Below are positions 8,037 to 18,758 of a DNA stretch of 64,000 bases, in pieces. The notes beneath the pieces are model-generated. The model ran no database searches, was not told the origin of the DNA, and worked only from the letters and a program-made list of their open reading frames with translations. Source of the DNA: Saccharopolyspora endophytica (GTDB taxonomy: Bacteria; Actinomycetota; Actinomycetes; Mycobacteriales; Pseudonocardiaceae). Both the position numbers and the translations under genes were made by a program. The DNA lies in NCBI RefSeq assembly GCF_018070075.1, contig NZ_JAGPXE010000004.1, positions 62,001-126,000 on the forward strand, given 5' to 3'. Numbering within the stretch: position 1 is the first letter of the stretch; the number at the start of each line of letters is the position of its first letter.

Positions 8037-9464
8037 GTGTCAGCACCTAGCCTGCAACCCGGGCGGGGAATATTTCGCCGCAAGCCCATCGAGACCATCA
8101 CCTCGGACGGCGAGGGAACAGGTCTGAGCAAGTCCCTGGGCTTGTGGCAGCTCACCGCCATCGGCGTGGGCGGCATCATCGGCGCCGGGATCTTCTCGCT
8201 GGCCGGCGCGGTCGCCAACGAGAAGGCCGGGCCCGCCGTGCTGATCTCGTTCCTGATCGCCGGCATCGCCAGCGCCGCCGCGGCGTTCTCCTACGCCGAG
8301 TTCGCGGGCATGATCCCCAAGGCGGGCTCGGCCTACACCTACGGCTACGTCGTGCTCGGTGAGGTCGTCGGCTGGCTGATCGGCTGGGACCTGCTGCTGG
8401 AGTACACCGCGATCGTGGCGGTGGTGGCCATCAGCATCTCCGGGTACTTCAACGAAGTCGTCGGCTACATCGGCGTCGACCTCCCGGTGTGGATGCTCGG
8501 AGCACCGGGCACCGAGGAGGAGGGCGTCGCGCCCGGCAGCTACAAGATCAACCTCTTCGCCGTGCTGCTGTGCCTGTTCATCGCCTTCATGCTGAACCTG
8601 GGCATGAAGAGCGCCGCGCGGTTCGAGACCTTCCTGGTGTACCTGAAGGTCGCCGTGGTGCTGCTGGTCATCGGCGTCGGCGCCTTCTACATCAACACCG
8701 GCAACTACACGCCGTTCTTCCCCTTCGGCACCAGCGGGGCCATCACCGGTGCCGCGACGGTGTTCTTCGCGGTCTTCGGCTACGACGCCATGAGCACCGC
8801 CGCCGAGGAGTCCAAAGAGGCCCAGAAGCACATGCCCAAGGCGATCCTGTACTCGCTGGGCATCTCGATGGTGCTGTACGTGCTGGCCTGCCTGGTGCTG
8901 ACCGGCATGATCCCGTTCGACCAGATCAAGGGCGAGAGCGCGTTCGCCTCCGCCTTCACCGACGTGGGCCTGCCGATGCTCGGCGCGATCATCGGCGTGG
9001 GCGCGATCCTGGGCATCCTCACCGTGATGTTCACCTTCATGCTCGGCGTGACCCGCGTCGGCTACTCGATGAGCCGCGACGGCCTGCTGCCCGCGTGGTT
9101 CAGCAAGACCCACCCGGTGCGCAAGGTGCCCACCCGGTTCACCTGGCTGATCGGCGTCGCCTCGGCCGTCATCGCCGGTCTGCTGCCCATCGGTGAGGCC
9201 GCGGAGCTGACCAACATCGGCATCCTGCTGGCGTTCGTGATCGTGTGCGCCGCGGTGATCGTGCTCCGCTACAAGCGGCCCGACCTGCCCCGCGAGTTCA
9301 AGACGCCGGGCATGCCGGTGGTGCCGATCATCGGCATCGCGTTCTCGATCTGGCTGGTGACCTTCCTGGCCTGGGAGACCTGGCTGCGGTTCGCGGGCTG
9401 GTTCGCCATCGGCCTGATCATCTACTTCGCCTACGGCTACCGGAAGTCGAAGATGAACTCCTGA
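8037..9464 (+). CDS. APC superfamily amino acid permease
   Basis: A 475-residue integral membrane transporter with about 12 hydrophobic segments. TM1 carries the APC signature TAIGVGGIIGAGIFSLAG, the unwound-helix substrate motif. Other family stretches are FSYAEFAGMIPKAGSAYTYG, FFAVFGYDAMSTAAEESK and TRVGYSMSRDGLLPAWF. This resembles the cationic/YfnA-like amino acid permeases. The open frame extends far upstream, but GTG at 8037 follows GGAG at a good distance and removes only non-membrane sequence. A strong hairpin follows the stop codon. Substrate unknown. Confidence 0.92.
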   Translation: MSAPSLQPGRGIFRRKPIETITSDGEGTGLSKSLGLWQLTAIGVGGIIGAGIFSLAGAVANEKAGPAVLISFLIAGIASAAAAFSYAEFAGMIPKAGSAYTYGYVVLGEVVGWLIGWDLLLEYTAIVAVVAISISGYFNEVVGYIGVDLPVWMLGAPGTEEEGVAPGSYKINLFAVLLCLFIAFMLNLGMKSAARFETFLVYLKVAVVLLVIGVGAFYINTGNYTPFFPFGTSGAITGAATVFFAVFGYDAMSTAAEESKEAQKHMPKAILYSLGISMVLYVLACLVLTGMIPFDQIKGESAFASAFTDVGLPMLGAIIGVGAILGILTVMFTFMLGVTRVGYSMSRDGLLPAWFSKTHPVRKVPTRFTWLIGVASAVIAGLLPIGEAAELTNIGILLAFVIVCAAVIVLRYKRPDLPREFKTPGMPVVPIIGIAFSIWLVTFLAWETWLRFAGWFAIGLIIYFAYGYRKSKMNS

Positions 9465-9471
9465 TCGCCGG

Positions 9472-9504
9472 CACCGGACCGGCGCGCGCTGCGCCGGTCC
9501 GGTG
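9472..9504 (+). terminator. Hairpin terminator after the permease gene
   Basis: A perfect 14-bp stem with left arm CACCGGACCGGCGC (9472-9485), loop GCGCT and right arm at 9491-9504. It begins 7 bp after the permease stop. There is no long T-run, as usual for GC-rich actinomycete terminators. Confidence 0.75.
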
Positions 9505-9656
9505 TTGATCGGTTGAGCTCATGTCTGCTGCGTCTCAGCGTGCACTGGATCACAGCGTTATCCGGTGTCGTATGCCTAGGGTTTTCCCTGGCGCCACCGG
9601 GGCTTTTCGCGGTGCTGCCAGGAGAACGACCGGGCCTCGATGCTGAGGGGTGCTTT

Positions 9657-10589
9657 GTGACGCGCGTTCGCGAACTGAGCCCGTACGTGGAGCTGCACCG
9701 CGCGCAATGGCGGGAGCTGCGCGATTCGCTCCCCCTCCCGCTGAGCGAAGACGAGCTGGTCGCGCTGCGCGGCCTCGGCGAACCGGTCGACCTCGACGAG
9801 GTCGCCGACGTCTACCTGCCGCTGTCCCGGCTGATCAGCCTCCAGGTCGCCGCCCGGCAGCGGCTGCACGAGAGCACCACGACGTTCCTCGGTGAGGAGA
9901 CCGGCGGGACCAAGGTGCCCTTCGTCATCGGCCTGGCCGGCAGCGTCGCGGTCGGCAAGTCCACCACCGCGCGCATCCTGCGCACCCTGCTCGCCCGCTG
10001 GCCCGACCACCCGCGCGTGGACCTGGTGACCACCGACGGGTTCCTGCACTCGAAGGCCGAGCTGGTCCGGCGCGGGCTGATGCACCGCAAGGGGTTTCCG
10101 GAGAGCTACGACCGGCGGGCGCTGCTGCGCTTCGTCACCGAGGTCAAGTCCGGGGCTCCCGAGGTCTCCGCCCCGGTGTACTCGCACGTCGCCTACGACA
10201 TCGTGCCCGACGAGCGCAACGTGGTGCGCCAGCCCGACATCCTCATCGTCGAGGGCCTCAACGTCCTGCAGCCGGGCCCCAGCCTCACCGTCTCGGACCT
10301 GTTCGACTTCTCGATCTACGTCGACGCCCGCACCGAGCACATCGCGCGCTGGTACACCGACCGGTTCCTGGCGCTGCGCAGCACCGCCTTCGCCGATCCG
10401 GAATCGCACTTCCACCACTTCGCGGAGCTCACCGACTCCGAGGCGCGCGCCGAGGCCGACCACCTCTGGCGCACCATCAACGAGCCCAATCTGGTGGACA
10501 ACATCCTGCCCACCCGGCCCCGCGCGACCCTCGTCCTCCGCAAGGACATCGACCACACCATCAACAGAGTCCGCCTCCGCAAGCTCTGA
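9657..10589 (+). CDS. coaA: Type I pantothenate kinase
   Basis: A 310-residue CoaA that phosphorylates pantothenate with ATP, the first committed step of coenzyme A synthesis in the cytosol. Walker A is [15 protein letters not shown] near residue 100. Family motifs [32 protein letters not shown] and [10 protein letters not shown] follow, and the protein ends at the usual point (RVRLRKL). The frame is open further upstream. GTG at 9657 is preceded by GAGGGG and gives the normal family length (about 310). It stands alone between a terminator hairpin and a repeat-filled convergent gap. Confidence 0.95.
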   Translation: MTRVRELSPYVELHRAQWRELRDSLPLPLSEDELVALRGLGEPVDLDEVADVYLPLSRLISLQVAARQRLHESTTTFLGEETGGTKVPFVIGLAGSVAVGKSTTARILRTLLARWPDHPRVDLVTTDGFLHSKAELVRRGLMHRKGFPESYDRRALLRFVTEVKSGAPEVSAPVYSHVAYDIVPDERNVVRQPDILIVEGLNVLQPGPSLTVSDLFDFSIYVDARTEHIARWYTDRFLALRSTAFADPESHFHHFAELTDSEARAEADHLWRTINEPNLVDNILPTRPRATLVLRKDIDHTINRVRLRKL

Positions 10590-10603
10590 CCCACCCAGCG
10601 CAG

Positions 10604-10794
10604 TCGAATTTCGCGCGAAATTCGACTCCGAAAGTCCGGGGTCGAATTTCGCGCGAGATTCGAATCCTTCACCCGGCCGCGTGACAGCGCACGAGCCCAG
10701 CCCGCTCCGCAGCAACTGCCCTGACCTGGGGTTTTCGAATTTCGCCCGAAGTGTGGAGGCGAGATTTCCGTGTCGAACTTCGCGCGAAATTCGA
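10604..10794. repeat. Cluster of four family A palindromic repeats between convergent genes
   Basis: The first copy (10604-10625) is a perfect 22-bp palindrome whose inner 20 bases are CGAATTTCGCGCGAAATTCG. Copies at 10642-10663 (one mismatch) and 10773-10794 (one mismatch) follow, plus a degraded half-copy near 10735. They fill most of the 237-bp gap between coaA and pruC, which converge. The same element is seen at 476-541. Possible roles: bidirectional termination, or REP-like elements. Confidence 0.8.
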
Positions 10795-10826
10795 AGGCTC
10801 TCCCCTGCGCGGCGTGTTGTGCCTGG

Positions 10827-12482
10827 TCAGGTCGGGCGGTGCCGGGTGCGTTTGGTGAGCAGGAGTTGGAGGTGGGTGTTGAGGCGTTCGGTGGCGTCGG
10901 CGAGGTCGATGCCCGTGAGGTCGGTGGCGCGGCGGACGCGGTAGCGCAGGGTGTTGGGGTGCACGTGCAGGGCCGAGCTGGCGGCTTTGACGTCGCCGAA
11001 GTGGTCCAGGTAGGCCAGCAGGCTGCGCGCGAGGTCCGTGGCGTGCTCGGAGTCGTGGTCGTGGAGGGCGGTGAGCCGGGCGTCCCGGTAGCGCTCGTTG
11101 CCCTGCAGCACGGTGAGGATCTCGCTGATCACCACCTGGGCGCGCACGTCGGAGATCGTGGCGACCTCGGCGTCGATGTCGTGCACCAGCGCGTCCAGCA
11201 CCCGGTCGGCCTCGGCCCGCGACTCGGCGACCTCGTCCAGCGTCGGCACGGCGGAGCCGACGCCCGCCTGCACCCGCAAGGTCAGGTGCTGCTTGGCGGC
11301 GGCGACGATCTCGCGGGTCAGCGACAGCGCCGAATGCGCGGCGGAGCGCTCCGGCAGCTCCGGCAGCAGCACGTACACCCGCGACCCGATGGTTGTGACC
11401 AGCGCGCTGCGCCGGTAGGCCGAGGCGTGCACCGAGATCAGGCCGGTCATCTCCGCCCGCTGCAGCTCCAGCTCCGAGCGGTCGACGCTGCCCACCGGGC
11501 GCAGGGTGAACACCGCGACCACCGCGGGCCGGTCCGCGTCGGCACCGATGTTGTCGGCGACCGAGCGCGCGTCGACCCGGCCTTCCAGCAGCCCGGCCAG
11601 CAGGTTCTCCCGGAGCCTCGGCCCCGCGGTGGCCTCTGAGCGCTGCCGGATCAGCTGCAGGGCCGCCAGCCGCGCGGCACCGAGCAGCGCGCGTTCGGAC
11701 CGCTCCGACAGCGGGCGCCGGCCCTCCTGCACCCAGATCGAGCCGAGCGGTTGGCTGCCCGCGTGGATGCCCACCGCCATCCGGCGCCGGATGCCCAGGT
11801 CCGGCCGCTCGTCGATGCGCACCACGTCCTCACCGGCTCGAAGCCGCTGGTAGACGCCCCATTCACGCAGCATCGCCAGGTACTGCTCGGGGCCTTGGCG
11901 GCCGAGGATGGACAGCCGCCGCAGCTCGTCGACCTCGTCGTCGGAGCGCGAGTAGGCCAGCACGCGGCTCGCGGTGTCCTCGATGCTGACGATGCCGTCG
12001 GTCATCGCCGCGACCGTCTGGGACAGCGAGAACAGGTCGCCCAACGCCTCGCCGACATCCGCGTCGCTGGTCAGCCGGGCGTTGTCGATCGCGTTGTGGG
12101 CGTAGGCCTCCAGCCGCTCCCAGCGGACCTCCGGTCGCACGCCCAGCAGCGCGATGCCGCCCGCGATCGCGGTGTCCCGCAGTGCTCGCGCCTCGGGCTC
12201 GGAGCCGACCTTGACCGCCACCACCGAGGCGCCGTCGCGCGCCGCGGCCCGCACCAGCGGTGCCGCGGCCCGGCCGCGCGCGCCGATGACCAGCACGAAA
12301 TCGTTGTCGCGAGCGCTGCCGGACTCCTCCTCGGGGTCGACAATGACCACGTCACGAACCTCGACGTCCAAGCCTCGCGGTGCGGCGAGCACATCCACCA
12401 AGGGGTCACCGACCGCGGCCAGCAGCTGCCGCAGCGGCACTCCCACATCGGTCACTCCGACCGACTCGACATCACGCGCCAT
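10827..12482 (-). CDS. pruC: PucR-family transcriptional regulator of proline catabolism
   Basis: A 551-residue regulator. The N-terminal PucR-like region is followed by a GAF-like middle and a C-terminal helix-turn-helix of the HTH_30 type (SLLAYLDHFGDVKAASSALH, HPNTLRYRVRRATDLTGIDL). It is divergent from pruA-pruB, exactly as Rv1186c (PruC) is in M. tuberculosis, where PruC activates proline use. The 118-bp divergent region would hold both promoters; a TTTGT-N8-ACAAA repeat overlaps its own start codon. ATG at 12482 was preferred because it begins the conserved part. Role inferred from family and position. Confidence 0.88.
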   Translation of the reverse strand: MARDVESVGVTDVGVPLRQLLAAVGDPLVDVLAAPRGLDVEVRDVVIVDPEEESGSARDNDFVLVIGARGRAAAPLVRAAARDGASVVAVKVGSEPEARALRDTAIAGGIALLGVRPEVRWERLEAYAHNAIDNARLTSDADVGEALGDLFSLSQTVAAMTDGIVSIEDTASRVLAYSRSDDEVDELRRLSILGRQGPEQYLAMLREWGVYQRLRAGEDVVRIDERPDLGIRRRMAVGIHAGSQPLGSIWVQEGRRPLSERSERALLGAARLAALQLIRQRSEATAGPRLRENLLAGLLEGRVDARSVADNIGADADRPAVVAVFTLRPVGSVDRSELELQRAEMTGLISVHASAYRRSALVTTIGSRVYVLLPELPERSAAHSALSLTREIVAAAKQHLTLRVQAGVGSAVPTLDEVAESRAEADRVLDALVHDIDAEVATISDVRAQVVISEILTVLQGNERYRDARLTALHDHDSEHATDLARSLLAYLDHFGDVKAASSALHVHPNTLRYRVRRATDLTGIDLADATERLNTHLQLLLTKRTRHRPT

Positions 12483-12600
12483 TTGTCCGATCCCACAAAC
12501 CGACACCATCAACGATAGCCAACTGAACAAGCTCCGGGCGTGAGTCACACCCTAACCTCCAATCAACACACCCACGGCGTCTCAAGGAGGCGGAACAGGC

Positions 12601-14229
<1,629 letters not shown>

Positions 14230-14236
14230 GCACGAC

Positions 14237-14269
14237 GGGGCGCCCCGGACGGTCCGGGGCGCCCCCTTT
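14237..14269 (+). terminator. Strong hairpin between pruA and pruB
   Basis: Perfect inverted repeat: GGGGCGCCCCGGAC (14237-14250) pairs with 14252-14265, followed by C and TTT. It lies in the 72-bp gap between pruA and pruB. It could partly terminate or stabilise the upstream message and so set pruA:pruB stoichiometry. Confidence 0.65.
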
Positions 14270-14301
14270 GTCCGGAACAGCTTGAGCGTGGGGAGAATTC
14301 G

Positions 14302-15231
14302 GTGTTGCGCAGTGCTTTGCTGGCCGCGGGACGCTCGCCTTCGGTGCGACGGCTCGTCGAGGCCAACCCGCTGACCAAGCCCGTGGTTCGGCGTTTCGTG
14401 CCCGGCACGTCACCCGAGGACGCCGTGCGGGCCACCCGGGAGTTGAGCGGCCACGGCTTGTTCGTGACGTTGGACCGGCTCGGCGAGGACACCCTCGACG
14501 CGGGCCAAGCCACCGCCACCGTCCGGGACTACCGGCAGGTGCTGGGAGTTCTGGCCGAGCAGGGGCTCGCCGAGCGGGCCGAGGTGTCGGTGAAGCTGTC
14601 GGCGGTGGGCCAGTTCCTGCCCTCCGACGGCGAGAAGATCGCGCTGGACAACGCCCGGCTGATCTGCGAGGCCGCGAGCGCGGCGGGCACCACGGTCACC
14701 CTCGACATGGAGGACCACACCACCACCGATTCGACCCTGGGCATCCTGCGCGACCTGCGCGTGGACTTCCCGTGGGTGGGCGCTGTGCTGCAGGCCTACC
14801 TGCGGCGGACCGAGCAGGACTGCCGCGACCTGGCCACGGCCGGTTCCCGGGTCCGGCTGTGCAAGGGCGCCTACGACGAGCCGGAATCGGTGGCCTACCA
14901 GGACAAGTCGGAAGTCGACCGCTCCTACGTGCGGTGCCTGAAGGTCCTGATGCAGGGCGAGGGCTACCCGATGGTCGCCTCGCACGACCCCCGCATGGTC
15001 GCCATCGCCGGTGAGCTGGCCGCCCGCAACGGCCGCACGAACGGGGACTTCGAGTACCAGATGCTCTACGGCATCCGGCCCGAGGAGCAGCGCCGCATCG
15101 CCGCGGCCGGCGGACGGCTCCGCGTCTACGCCGCCTACGGCGACGAGTGGTACGGCTACTTCATGCGCCGCCTGGCCGAACGCCCGGCCAACCTCGCCTT
15201 CTTCCTCCGCTCCCTCGCCACCCAAGGCTGA
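14302..15231 (+). CDS. pruB: Proline dehydrogenase (monofunctional, FAD)
   Basis: A 309-residue proline dehydrogenase of the PutA/PRODH barrel family. It oxidises proline to 1-pyrroline-5-carboxylate, passing electrons to FAD and the membrane. Family motifs: SVKLSAVGQ near residue 95, TLDMEDHTTTDSTL, RVRLCKGAYDEPESVAY, EYQMLYGIRPEEQR, and the C-terminal proline-binding YGDEWYGYFMRRLAERPAN. GTG start with GGGGAGA upstream. It lies 72 bp after pruA and supplies its substrate. Length matches the short mycobacterial and Deinococcus-type enzymes. Confidence 0.95.
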   Translation: MLRSALLAAGRSPSVRRLVEANPLTKPVVRRFVPGTSPEDAVRATRELSGHGLFVTLDRLGEDTLDAGQATATVRDYRQVLGVLAEQGLAERAEVSVKLSAVGQFLPSDGEKIALDNARLICEAASAAGTTVTLDMEDHTTTDSTLGILRDLRVDFPWVGAVLQAYLRRTEQDCRDLATAGSRVRLCKGAYDEPESVAYQDKSEVDRSYVRCLKVLMQGEGYPMVASHDPRMVAIAGELAARNGRTNGDFEYQMLYGIRPEEQRRIAAAGGRLRVYAAYGDEWYGYFMRRLAERPANLAFFLRSLATQG

Positions 15232-15253
15232 CCCCGCACGACGCCCGCGCAGT

Positions 15254-15400
15254 CCCCGATTTCAGTGGAAACCCGGTCCCCGACTTCCACTGAATTCGGG
15301 TGTCCGAGTTCCACTGAAACCCGGTCACCTGACGCCCACCGAAGCCGGGTCCCGGATTTCCACTGAAATCGGGGACCTTCGTTCCATTGAAATCGTGTGG
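15254..15400. repeat. Tandem ~24-bp degenerate repeats (family B) between convergent genes
   Basis: Four or five units share the core TTCCACTGAA (15285-15294, 15309-15318, 15358-15367, 15382-15391 with one change), with the inverse TTCAGTGGAA at 15261-15270. GATTTCAGTGGAA at 15258 pairs perfectly with the complement at 15358-15370, so a large hairpin is possible. The repeats fill most of the gap between pruB and the 5'-nucleotidase gene. A related pair sits inside the methyltransferase gene at 31874-31915. Confidence 0.8.
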
Positions 15401-15461
15401 ACAGGCCACCCGGAGTGACTCGGGCGGAGAGGTCGGGGAGTCACCCCGGGTGGGTGGGTTG

Positions 15462-17171
15462 TCAGGGCAGGGCGGTGATGCGGTCTGCCGGTGGTGGGGT
15501 GATGCCCGGGTGGGCGTTGAGGTAGGCCAGGAAGGCGTCGAGGTCTACCGGTCCGCCGACGACGTCGGTGCCCTTGGTGAGTTCGGTGAAGCCGTCGCCG
15601 CCTCCGGCGAGGAAGTTGTTCACCGAGACCCGGTACGGGGCGTTGGGGTCGACCGGCTGACCGTTGATGCTGATCTCGGTGACCTTCGAACCGATCGGCG
15701 CACCCGCCGAGTAGCTGTAGTGCAGACCGGCCGAGACCTGCAGGACGTTGGTCTCCTCCGGGGTCCACTGCTGCTCGAGGACGGCCTTGAGCTGGGCGCC
15801 CGTGAGCGTCATGGTCTGCATGATGTTGCCGAACGGCTGGACCGCGAACGCCTCGCCGTAGGTGATCACGCCGTCGCCCTCACCGGCCGGTGAGCCGGGG
15901 AAGAGCAGGTCGGCGCGGATGCCGCCGGGGTTGGTGATGGCGACCTGCGGCGAGTTGGCCGCGGTGGCCTCGAACTGCGCGTCGGCGATGACGTCACCCA
16001 GCGGCGACTCCCCGGACGGGGCGGCCGCGCGGGGCAGGTCTCCGGTGATGCTGCCGACCGGGCGGTTGGCGATCGGCGCCGCCTTGGTGGCCGCCTCGTC
16101 GATCAGCGCCTGAGCGGCGGGGTCGGCCGGCACGTCGCGGGTGACGATCTCGTTGCGCGCCTTGGTCTCCGAGCGCACGACGTCCTGGCTGACGCGGTCG
16201 ATGGCCAGGTCGGCGACCGAGAGCAGGCGGCCGTAGGAGGCGCCTTGCAGCACCTGGCGCGGGTTGCCCGCCGGGTCGTCGATCGTGCAGTTGTACTGGG
16301 CGTGGCTGTGCCCGGTGAAGATCAGGTCGACGTTCGGCGACGCGGCCTTGGCGATCTCGCTCGCCGGCCCCGGCGTCAGGTTGCAGCCGTCCGGTCCACC
16401 GCCCTCGGCGCTGTCGCCCTGGTGCAGCAGCACGACCTGCGCCTTCACGCCCATGGTGTCGAGCATCTTCGAGGTGCGGTTGATGGCCTCGACCTCGTCG
16501 CCGAACTCGAGACCTTCGATGGCGCCCGGGGCCACCACCGACGGGAGTTCTTCCAGCGTCGCGCCGATGATGCCGACGCGCGTGCCGTTGACGTTCTGGA
16601 CGTCGAAGGGCTTGAGCGCGGGACGACCGTCGGTGAAGCTGACATTGGCGCCGAGCTGCTCGAAGTCCGCGCCGGGGAACGGGTCCCGGAACTGGCAGCC
16701 GTCGCCGGGGTGGCAACCGCCGTCGGACATCCGCCGCAGTTCCTCGTATCCCTCGTCGAACTCGTGGTTCCCGACGACCGAAGCGGACACGCCGAGCTGG
16801 TTGAGGAATTCGATCGTGGGCTCGTCGTGGAACAGCGCGCTGTTGACCGGCGAGGCGCCGACGTTGTCGCCCGCCGAGAGCACCAGCGAGTTCTTCACCT
16901 CTCCGCGCAGCCGCGCCACGTGTGTGGCCAGGAACTGCGCACCGCCGGCGTCGACGGTGCTGCCGTCGGGCAGCGTGATGCGGCCGGACGAGCCCGCCGG
17001 GGGTTCGAGGTTGCCGTGCAGGTCGTTGAACGTGATCAGCCGGACCTGGTTGGTCGACGGCGCCGTTCCCGCTGCCGGGGCCGCCGACACGGCCGGGGCC
17101 GCCGTCACCGCCGCCGCGGCCAGCACGGCGGTCCCCAGCGCCGCCGGACGGCTGAACCGAGCTGTCTTCAC
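15462..17171 (-). CDS. Secreted 5'-nucleotidase/2',3'-cyclic phosphodiesterase family metallophosphatase
   Basis: A 569-residue UshA-like enzyme with an N-terminal signal peptide (basic MKTARFSR, a long Ala/Val core, AXA sites near residues 31-36). The metallophosphoesterase domain shows all metal ligands: TFNDLHGNLEP, SAGDNVGASP, VGNHEFDEG and FTGHSHAQYN. The C-terminal 5_nucleotid_C domain has NPGGIRADL and ITYGEAFAVQPFGN. It would release phosphate and nucleosides from external nucleotides. GTG start with GGAAGGAAA upstream. Unlike many homologues no cell-wall anchor is visible, so it is probably fully secreted. Diverges from a flavoprotein gene. Confidence 0.93.
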   Translation of the reverse strand: MKTARFSRPAALGTAVLAAAAVTAAPAVSAAPAAGTAPSTNQVRLITFNDLHGNLEPPAGSSGRITLPDGSTVDAGGAQFLATHVARLRGEVKNSLVLSAGDNVGASPVNSALFHDEPTIEFLNQLGVSASVVGNHEFDEGYEELRRMSDGGCHPGDGCQFRDPFPGADFEQLGANVSFTDGRPALKPFDVQNVNGTRVGIIGATLEELPSVVAPGAIEGLEFGDEVEAINRTSKMLDTMGVKAQVVLLHQGDSAEGGGPDGCNLTPGPASEIAKAASPNVDLIFTGHSHAQYNCTIDDPAGNPRQVLQGASYGRLLSVADLAIDRVSQDVVRSETKARNEIVTRDVPADPAAQALIDEAATKAAPIANRPVGSITGDLPRAAAPSGESPLGDVIADAQFEATAANSPQVAITNPGGIRADLLFPGSPAGEGDGVITYGEAFAVQPFGNIMQTMTLTGAQLKAVLEQQWTPEETNVLQVSAGLHYSYSAGAPIGSKVTEISINGQPVDPNAPYRVSVNNFLAGGGDGFTELTKGTDVVGGPVDLDAFLAYLNAHPGITPPPADRITALP

Positions 17172-17441
17172 ACCGATTTCCTTCCGCTGAGTGCCCTCCG
17201 CTCCACTTCCCCGACGCGCCGGAGGGTCGCCAGCGGAGATCTTCTCCTGCGGACATGTCCAAGACCAGCACCATCAGGTGAATGTCTGGAAGCAGACACC
17301 CCCGTCGCCCGGGGCTCGGCGACCCCCTGAAACCGGTCTGACCAGGCGAGAAAGCACGGGGAAAGCCCCGTTCCTCAGGATGGACTCCGTTTTGGAAAGG
17401 GCCGCCTGCAGACGTCGTTCACTTGGGGGGGAGTGATCGGG
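17172..17441. promoter_or_regulatory. Divergent promoter region with an inverted repeat
   Basis: 270 bp between the nucleotidase (minus) and the flavoprotein (plus). A perfect inverted repeat TGTCTG-N4-CAGACA at 17283-17298 is a possible operator. No convincing pair of PHO boxes (GTTCACC direct repeats) was found, although a phosphate-scavenging gene might be expected to have them. Confidence 0.35.
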
Positions 17442-18758
17442 ATGGATTCGGGCACGCTGGATCTCTCCACCTTCCCGGAACTGCCCGGTCGCGGAGCCCT
17501 GATCACCGACGGGGACGAGCTGCACGCCTCCGACCTCGGCAATCTCGTCGACCGAAAACCCGCCGCGATCCTGCGTCCGCGGTCCACCGCCGACATCGCC
17601 GTCGCGGCCGCCTGGTGCTGCCGCAACGGCGTCCCGCTGCGCGCCCACGGCACCCTGCACACCACCGGTGGTCAGGCGCTGTGCCCGTCCGGCGGGATCC
17701 AGGTCGACATGCGCAGCCTCGAGCTCATCCACGCGGTGACCGACGACCACGCCGACGTCGAGGCGGGAGTGCTGCTGCGCGACGTCGTCTGGCACGCCTG
17801 GCTGCGGGGGCGCCGGTTGACCTCGGGCCCGACGGGGTACCTCCAGCTGAGCACCGGTGGGGTGCTCAGCGTCGGCGGCATCTCCAGCCTGCACAGCGAG
17901 GGCGCGATCATCGACCGGGTGCAGGCCGTCGAGGTCGTCACCCCGACGGGAGCCGTGCGGTGGTGCACGCCGGAGCGCAACGGCGCGCTGTTCAACGCGG
18001 TCCTCGGCGGTCTCGGTTGCGCGGGGATCATCACGCGCGCGCGGTTGGGGCTGACCCCGGTTCCGCCGCTGACCAGGGTGTACGACCTGCACTTCCCGTC
18101 GCTGCAGGAGGCGGTGCGGGCGGCTCGCGTGCTGGTCCGGCGCGGCGAGGTCGACGACCTGCTGATCCGCTGGTTCGCCCCGCAGCGCCACCGCTACCAG
18201 CTCCGCTTCACCACCTACCACCGCGCGGACCGCAAGCCCGACGACGCGCACCTGCTGCGCGGGCTCGACGCGACCGCGCAGACCTGGGACGTCTCCTACT
18301 GGGAGTTCGTGACCAGCACCGACAACCGCTACGAGCCGTTCGTGACGGCCGGCTGGAACCGGGTGCACAAGGTGTGGGCTGACTACTTCATGCCCGATTC
18401 GGCGCTGGACGAGTTCCTGGCGGGCACGGCTCCGGAGATCACCGACCTCGATCTCAGCGAGACCAGCATCGGGCTGCTGTTCCCGCACCGCCGCTCGTCG
18501 TTCACCCGGCCTGGCCTGCGACTTCCGGACGACGAGCTGGTGTGGCTGTTCGACATGCTCTCCGACGCCGCGGGCCAGACCGATCCGTTCTGGCTGCCGG
18601 ACCGGCTGCGCCGCAACCAGCGCTGGCGTCGCCGCGCCACCGATCTCGGCGGAACCCTCTACCCCATCGGCACCGACCTCGACCCCGCCTCCCACGACCT
18701 GGTGCTCGCCCACCCCGCCCAGATGTCCTTCGCGCAGGAGGACCAGTGCCTCAGGTGA
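17442..18758 (+). CDS. FAD-binding oxidoreductase, cytokinin dehydrogenase-like
   Basis: About 438 residues of the VAO flavoprotein superfamily. The segment around residues 50-90 (VPLRAHGTLHTTGGQAL, then GGIQVDMRSLE) aligns with the G-x-G-H-S...GQA and IDM-SL stretch of cytokinin dehydrogenases, so the His of LHTTGG may carry covalent FAD. SVGGISSLHSEGAIIDRV and NAVLGGLGCAGIITRARLGL complete the FAD domain. The C-terminal half has the substrate-cap layout. The ATG at 17442 is 9 nt after a GGGGGGAG site; the GTG at 17433 is the alternative. It overlaps the 3' end of the convergent regulator gene by 8 bp. True substrate unknown. Confidence 0.8.
   Translation: MDSGTLDLSTFPELPGRGALITDGDELHASDLGNLVDRKPAAILRPRSTADIAVAAAWCCRNGVPLRAHGTLHTTGGQALCPSGGIQVDMRSLELIHAVTDDHADVEAGVLLRDVVWHAWLRGRRLTSGPTGYLQLSTGGVLSVGGISSLHSEGAIIDRVQAVEVVTPTGAVRWCTPERNGALFNAVLGGLGCAGIITRARLGLTPVPPLTRVYDLHFPSLQEAVRAARVLVRRGEVDDLLIRWFAPQRHRYQLRFTTYHRADRKPDDAHLLRGLDATAQTWDVSYWEFVTSTDNRYEPFVTAGWNRVHKVWADYFMPDSALDEFLAGTAPEITDLDLSETSIGLLFPHRRSSFTRPGLRLPDDELVWLFDMLSDAAGQTDPFWLPDRLRRNQRWRRRATDLGGTLYPIGTDLDPASHDLVLAHPAQMSFAQEDQCLR

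Noticed and set aside
17172..17441. PHO boxes upstream of the 5'-nucleotidase
   Set aside because: Only one weak TTCACC-like half-site was found and no direct repeat at 11-bp spacing.
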